Assembly (NCBI GenBank): GCA_009761415.1
Contig: QUOL01000004.1
Span: 868,001 to 932,000 of the forward strand
Source: Sarcomyxa edulis
Lineage: Eukaryota; Basidiomycota; Agaricomycetes; Agaricales; Mycenaceae
Length of the DNA stretch: 64,000 bases
Direction: 5' to 3'
Part shown: positions 59,076 through 64,000 of the stretch, piece after piece
How positions within the stretch are numbered: the stretch's first letter is position 1
Layout of the letters: each line of letters begins with the position of its first letter
Notes under the pieces: generated by a model
Told to the model about the DNA's origin: nothing
Database searches by the model: none
Seen by the model: only the letters and a program-made list of their open reading frames with translations
Position numbers and translations under genes: made by a program

Positions 59076-59734
59076 GGCGGTAGTGACTTCTGAGCTGGAT
59101 GTCGATAACAAGGTCAAGGTTCAGAAGGCATCGACCACATTCCTACACGTGTGAGGTGCGTGTAAACCTCGAAGGCGATCTGTTTTTAGACCTGATTCTG
59201 ACGTTAGAAAAAGTATTGCCGTAGATCTCAAAGATGCTACTAGTACGCACCTCCTTCGATTTGCGGTGAGTGAGTAATTCAAGAGTGACTGAGGTCATGT
59301 CGAGCTTGGAGCCATCTCGGACGCACATTCGGAGGCATCGTGAAAGCCTGTGAGTTCCAAGATGATCGGACAGAGTTGCTCAGTGCCACTGCTGCTGAGG
59401 CCCTAGCACAACAAAATCAAGCAACGCTGGCGTGGCGAAGGATCATATGTACATAACGTGACAGAAACTCGCGGACATTGAAATAACATCTGCTGGTACA
59501 AACATGTGGCACCGGAATGTGGCACATGGAAGGCACATAAGATCTAGAATATACAGGTAAGCAGTCACTAGAGAATAACAATGCAGTGCTTTCTTCGTGC
59601 TAGTATCACGTCGGCTGATCGACAAAATGTTTTTCTAGATGTCCAGACAGCTAGCTATCAGACTATCAGGTTGTACACCAGCTCAATAAGAGTCTCCTTT
59701 CCATACAGACCTCGAGGCAGCCTTTATCAACCCC
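59076..59734. other. Intergenic between the two BTB copies
   Basis: 660 bases, no coding segment recognised. Confidence 0.6.
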
Positions 59735-60564
59735 TCAAGCTTTAAGACCAAACCTTGTAGCAACTAGTTGCGAAGCCGGGCATAGGCCAAAGATGGCCAT
59801 CAACGCTGACATGATTAGCCCCGGACCCTCTTCAAAATGCCCTAAAAGCAGATCCTTTCTGCACTCGTAGATCCGAATGACATCCAAAACCCCAAGCCGA
59901 AGGCCATCCTCGAGGCTGATAGGTTTGTCAAGGATACACAATTCCATATAGGCGGGAAGTAGCCAATGTCTGAGATCATGATGCGTGCGGCCTAGAACGA
60001 CCCTGTCAACAGCGGTCGCGATTGGGATAAGTCGCTCGATTGCGATCTTGCGTATGTAGGCGATGTCCCATCTCGTAGATAGGTCCAAAACGGACATCTA
60101 TTCTTGAGCGCTCTTGTTGCCTCCGGTGTTGCGTGGATCGCTAATGTTGTGATACACTCGGGGTTCAGATTCACGGGCATTGTAAATGGGTAATTCAACG
60201 GACGTACGTCGGGTAGAAAAATGATACAAGAAGCTGGTCAAAGTCGACTGCTCGAGTTCCTTCCAGATGTATGGGATTCTCATCGTTTGAACCCTCTACG
60301 GAAGTATTGTCGACAACAGGTAACGACCACATGTCTTTGAAGACTGAGGAATGTTTCTGGAAAATGTGGCGGTGTAGATTGTATAGAGTGTTCTCCACCT
60401 TATACGGTAAGCTCGTTAGCAAGCAAGAATCATTCTGTTCTTCTTGACGTGAACATACTTACTTTAAATACGACGTTCCCATCTTGGAAACATAAACTTT
60501 CGTGTCTTGTGGGACACGGAGCATCAGAGGGCAGCGGACTCTCGGGGTGCAGCGATTTGAACAT
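59735..60564 (-). pseudogene. BTB/POZ-like paralogue with one in-frame stop
   Basis: Same three-exon structure as the neighbour: 60463-60564, 60208-60398, 59735-60140, with introns at the same places. MFKSLHPESPLPSD, VENTLYNLHRHIFQKHSSVF and NPIHLEGTRAVDFDQLL match copy 1. In exon 3 the codon at 60098-60100 is TAG exactly where copy 1 has the Trp codon TGG (GIKEWTSILDLS versus SAQE-stop-MSVLDLS). The rest of the frame stays open to 59735 and keeps VDRVVLGRTHHDLRHWLLPAY. Hence a single nonsense change, giving a truncated product of about 110 residues or a pseudogene. Confidence 0.85.
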
Positions 60565-61341
60565 GGCGATAACGACTGAGGGCTGGAGTGAGCTGCAATT
60601 GTGTTATATACATAGTTGGCATACATCACCCGCATGTATCCTCGCAGGATGTGCGTGCCAACCTCGAGGCCGGTTTGGCTATACACCTGTGTCTGGCGCT
60701 TGAAATCGTACTATTTTAACAAGATTCAGAGCTACTACGCACCTGTCTTCTTTTGATTCTGCATGTTCTGGAGGTGGCGAGATCAGTCGTGTTCAGTACC
60801 CAGTACTATAACGCGGCCAAGCTGGTCACAAAACTCGAAGATGCCATGGACGCGCATGGACGCGTCGAACAAAGTTGTAAAAGGGCCGACGGCGTTATGT
60901 GACAGGCTGCAGCCACACAAAACCAAGCAACGCGTACGCGTAAATGTGTATCGAAAAAGCTTGAATTTATCTTGAAGGGGACCGAGAAAAATGTAGCACT
61001 ACTTGACTGGTGGAAATATGGAGAAATAACTATGGCTATGTAGGTAGTCATATATTTTCCATCATCCAGAAAGGCTATGAGAGAAATGAAGAGAGAAATG
61101 AGTGAGAGTGCCACTCGTTCGGAATTTGTGAAATGAAAAGAAGATAGAAGGACAGGTAAGTAGAAAGTTCTATATGAGAGATTCATACGTAGAAGATGAG
61201 TACCGTGACGATTGAGCCAAGCCAGTAATATTAAACCGTGGTTGCGTTGTAACACCTGAGCGGTGGCGTAGGGCAACTAACAAATAGAGTGAGACAATGA
61301 GCGAGCGAGAAACAGCGAAATCTGAATGCTCACCGAGTGGT
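60565..61341. other. Intergenic
   Basis: No gene recognised. It contains ACGCGTACGCGT at 60930-60941; the same 12-mer occurs at 53245-53256. Confidence 0.55.
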
Positions 61342-61866
61342 TTATCCAGAGTATGTCTCATAGTAGGCCAGAGCCTCGTAGTCTTGAGCAAGAGACAAGT
61401 TCGCGATGGTCTCTGCAGCATTTTCTGGAACCCTAATGACCCTCATCGCGCCCTGACCATCCGTGTACTTGAAAAAGCCCGGAGTAGAACAGTTTGCGTT
61501 AGCGCTCTCCTCTGCGCTTTCAACTGCACGCCTTCCAGGAGAGTAGAACCAGTTCAAATACGCCGCCCTAGCCCCTCCGCCGTTCCAGCACTTGGTGCCA
61601 GGACCGAAAACTGAGAAGAGGAATGAGGTGCAGGGACTAGAGCCAGTGTTGTATCCCTGTCCTTGGGAGCCGTCGGGGAGATCGTCAAATTGCGCGGAGT
61701 AGCCGAACCCTGTAGGGAAGCTACAGCAAACGGCTCCTCCGTCGCTGCAGTAGAAGGAATCCCCACTGCAGGACACGGTCGAGGAGTATCCGTAGTAGTC
61801 GATCGCGTTTGCTGCGGGAGCGAAGAGGGCGAGGGTGAGAGCGAGAAGAGTGGTGAATGCGTACAT
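61342..61866 (-). CDS. Small secreted cysteine-rich protein, copy 2
   Basis: Single exon, 174 residues, clearly related to the protein at 50968-51498 over its whole length. Signal peptide MYAFTTLLALTLALFAPAANA; the seven cysteines line up (TVSCSG, FYCSDGG, VCCSFPTG, PCTSF, TKCWNGGG, ANCSTP); the same C terminus YETYSG. It differs mainly in the middle (a one-residue insertion near SSPCT and a shorter loop before the Cys at the end). Inverted relative to copy 1. No named family recognised. Confidence 0.88.
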   Translation of the reverse strand: MYAFTTLLALTLALFAPAANAIDYYGYSSTVSCSGDSFYCSDGGAVCCSFPTGFGYSAQFDDLPDGSQGQGYNTGSSPCTSFLFSVFGPGTKCWNGGGARAAYLNWFYSPGRRAVESAEESANANCSTPGFFKYTDGQGAMRVIRVPENAAETIANLSLAQDYEALAYYETYSG

Positions 61867-61954
61867 TGTTCTAGAGAAATTGGATGCTTTGGTCTCCGAT
61901 GTGTAGCGGATGCAGTGGTTGCTTGCTGAGGATTTTGGACGTAGGTCGAGGGCC

Positions 61955-61961
61955 TTTTATA
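61955..61961 (-). promoter_or_regulatory. TATA box of secreted cysteine-rich gene, copy 2
   Basis: TATAAAA on the minus strand, 95 bases before the ATG, almost the same spacing as copy 1. The leader after it also resembles that of copy 1. Confidence 0.65.
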
Positions 61962-64000
61962 CTGCTATCCCTTCCGAGAGCAACGGCTCTTATGAAGATA
62001 GAATAGCACAAGTAAAGCAATAGAGGTATAACTGCAAAGTTGTTGCTCAAGTTCGCAACCCATGCTAGACGGTCCGCTTCCGTCTGTCCCCAAGGAGCAC
62101 AATGAGGACTCGGAAGCCGTCTCCGGCATTTTACGATCTGCGTTTCGAAAGAGCTAGCCATGACCTTAGTGATGTGTAAGGTCGGGGGGGATCGACGCCG
62201 AAACCGAGGGCACTTCCTCACCAAGGATCCGCAGATTCTCTCGTTGCGATTGGCTCTCTTTTCCGGGGCGCTTGTGTCCAAGTTTATCCGTTTATTTCTG
62301 TTAGTCTTCCACCTATGTGTGCTATAGATAGCGTTCGGCATCCTGGCTTAATATACTTGGATCTCAGTAAATCAAAATGCGAGGGTCTAAATCAAAATCA
62401 GACCTCGCTTTCCTGGATGAATAGTGCTATATGGGCCTGCATGGAGACTCCATGTCAATGCAAAAACAAGGGGCAATCTCTCTGATGCTCGCACAAATAT
62501 TGGGAGACGACTCAGATAGACAATCAATCAACTTGATACATCGAAGATGAAGGTCCTTGTTGTAAAACATCGACGGTCCGGTATGAGGTCGGTAATTACC
62601 TGGACCAAAATGTCAGCTTGAACGGACCCGTCGATGCCACTCGGGTGCCATAGGAGCAAATCGGGACGTGCAAGATTGGAATCTTCGAGAGATAACTTCA
62701 CTAGTCATGTGCATAGCTAACACGAATATCGTTCGCCTCAAATCGAGCAGAACGGGCTTCACGGTATCGTGGGGTTATGGGTAGCTGTAGGATACTGTGA
62801 TATAGACGGTCAACAACTGTTTGCGATGGACAACGGAAGGTCGTACCTATATAAAGAACAGCAGTAGACAATCGGGTTCTGAGTTCATTCTTAGGGTGAT
62901 CTCTCAATACAATTTTAGCTGCCCAAGCTAAAATTGTATGCATCGGTCCAGGTACAACAAATATCACAGCAGGTGATCGCCTGCGGCCTGTAAGAAGGTT
63001 GAGTAACTGGGGTAAGCAAAAGCGCAGTACACACCACAAGGGGCCCTTGGAAGGAGTGGTTGATTATACTTAGTGTTTCGGACAGACAAAGCCGTTGAAC
63101 ATGCTGAACCCGTTCTTAGCAGAAGAAAACACAGCTAGACCGATCATTCGCAGCTGTTGAATGTGTCATTCTCAGTTTGGACCTTATTGGACCTTAGAAT
63201 CAAGTAACTCGGGGGAGTCGTAACTGCCAAGGGCGTCAACTGGTAGCACTGCATGAAATTGATTAGACAGCTCACGGAGAGAGACTCGGCCTGATTCAAT
63301 TTGGGACGACACCGTATCATCGGAATCAGAGAATAAGCCGTTGCATTATAAAGATAGACGTTACAACACGGAGGATTTACAGTTCAGTTTATACGTCAGG
63401 AGATTGACGTGGCTAGACGATGGACGAGCATAGCCCGGGCGTTGGGCTATCAGAAACATGCGTTTGACTGCGAGCTAAGGGTGTGACAATATGCTCAAGG
63501 ACGTTACAAAGCGCAATAGACCCCAAGAAATTGTACCGTTCCGAGAATATCGAGTTATTACGGTCGGCCAAAAGCCACGGCTACATGGAAAACCTCAGGC
63601 CCGATCGAGAGTTCTGAGAAAGGTGATACGCAACGAAGATCCATAGACCAAGCACAAGCACAAGAGTAGGATCAGCTCCAGAACGTCCTTCAAGTCTAGT
63701 GGCGCGAGCTTTTGCAAGACAGAGGGTGCCTTTCTTATCAACGTAGAAGGATCACCGTGTCAGAGAGAGGGAAATTGCGCGTCTTTTAACGTCAATGTGA
63801 TGTTGTTGCGACCGTTCAGGCTCAGCTCTCACTAAAGTAGATTTCAAGACTGTATCGCGGCGTCAATTACATGTCGATGGGCAGAGAATGAAAGACACGA
63901 ACCGACTATGCGATATTGTGACTTACTGGCTGACGGTGGAGAGTAGACGAAATCAATAGCGCGTGCAGATGAGATGAAGCTATCACGGCACATGTCTTGT
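61962..64000. other. About 2 kb without a recognisable gene
   Basis: Contains frames such as minus 61871-62341 (overlaps the copy 2 promoter) and minus 62701-63039 (112 codons), neither with family motifs, plus a strong inverted repeat at 62907-62939. Confidence 0.5.
62907..62939. repeat. Perfect 14-bp inverted repeat, 5-base loop
   Basis: Arms ATACAATTTTAGCT (62907-62920) and its exact complement (62926-62939) flank GCCCA. It could fold as a hairpin or mark the end of a small element. Confidence 0.8.

Noticed and set aside
61871..62341. 156-codon minus-strand frame upstream of secreted copy 2
   Set aside because: It covers the promoter and leader (TATA at 61955-61961) of the secreted gene and has no family features.
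62701..63039. 112-codon minus-strand frame in the right tail
   Set aside because: No signal peptide, family motif or splice context; it contains the hairpin region and looks like chance.

Overview
The window looks like a stretch of chromosome from a filamentous basidiomycete, probably an agaricomycete mushroom. Genes are closely packed on both strands and split by many short introns, mostly about 48-65 bases, with GT-AG borders and CTNAC-like branch sites. The protein set is typical of such fungi: BTB and F-box-like proteins, a GMC oxidoreductase, a 7TM receptor, an S/T/P-rich orphan and small secreted cysteine-rich proteins. No tRNA, rRNA, CRISPR array or intact transposon was recognised. 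Exon coordinates come from reading splice sites by eye and joining exons so that the frame stays open and family motifs are restored. In nearly every model the joined length is a multiple of three.

Layout. 1-3333: 3' part of a protein with at least three CbbX/SpoVK-type AAA domains. 4029-10185: an FAD phenol-hydroxylase-like monooxygenase, a type II haloacid dehalogenase, a small DUF1115 protein and a DUF1295 membrane protein. 11340-21239: CTF8 with three MluI boxes upstream, a 22-exon secreted GMC oxidoreductase, SDE2, a short-chain dehydrogenase and a trimethyllysine dioxygenase-like enzyme. 21812-32112: a housekeeping block with ILV5 (valine/isoleucine), LYS4 (lysine), VPS34 (PI3-kinase) and a fused dethiobiotin synthetase/DAPA aminotransferase (biotin). 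32462-47413: an F-box-like protein, a GPCR, a class V aminotransferase, an 899-residue low-complexity protein, a Nudix hydrolase and a TRK potassium transporter.

The right third (47.5-64 kb) is more accessory. It holds an intronless 619-residue orphan, a small basic orphan, a four-TM membrane protein, an S/T/P-rich orphan, a DUF4112 protein, two related BTB genes (one broken by a single in-frame stop) and two related secreted cysteine-rich proteins in inverted orientation about 10 kb apart. The last 2 kb show no recognisable gene.

Functionally the window is a mosaic and not one pathway. Three mitochondrial or amino-acid/cofactor genes sit together (ILV5, LYS4, biotin synthesis). Several oxidoreductases (monooxygenase, dehalogenase, GMC, SDR) lie within 14 kb and could serve aromatic or halogenated-compound metabolism, but that link is inference only.
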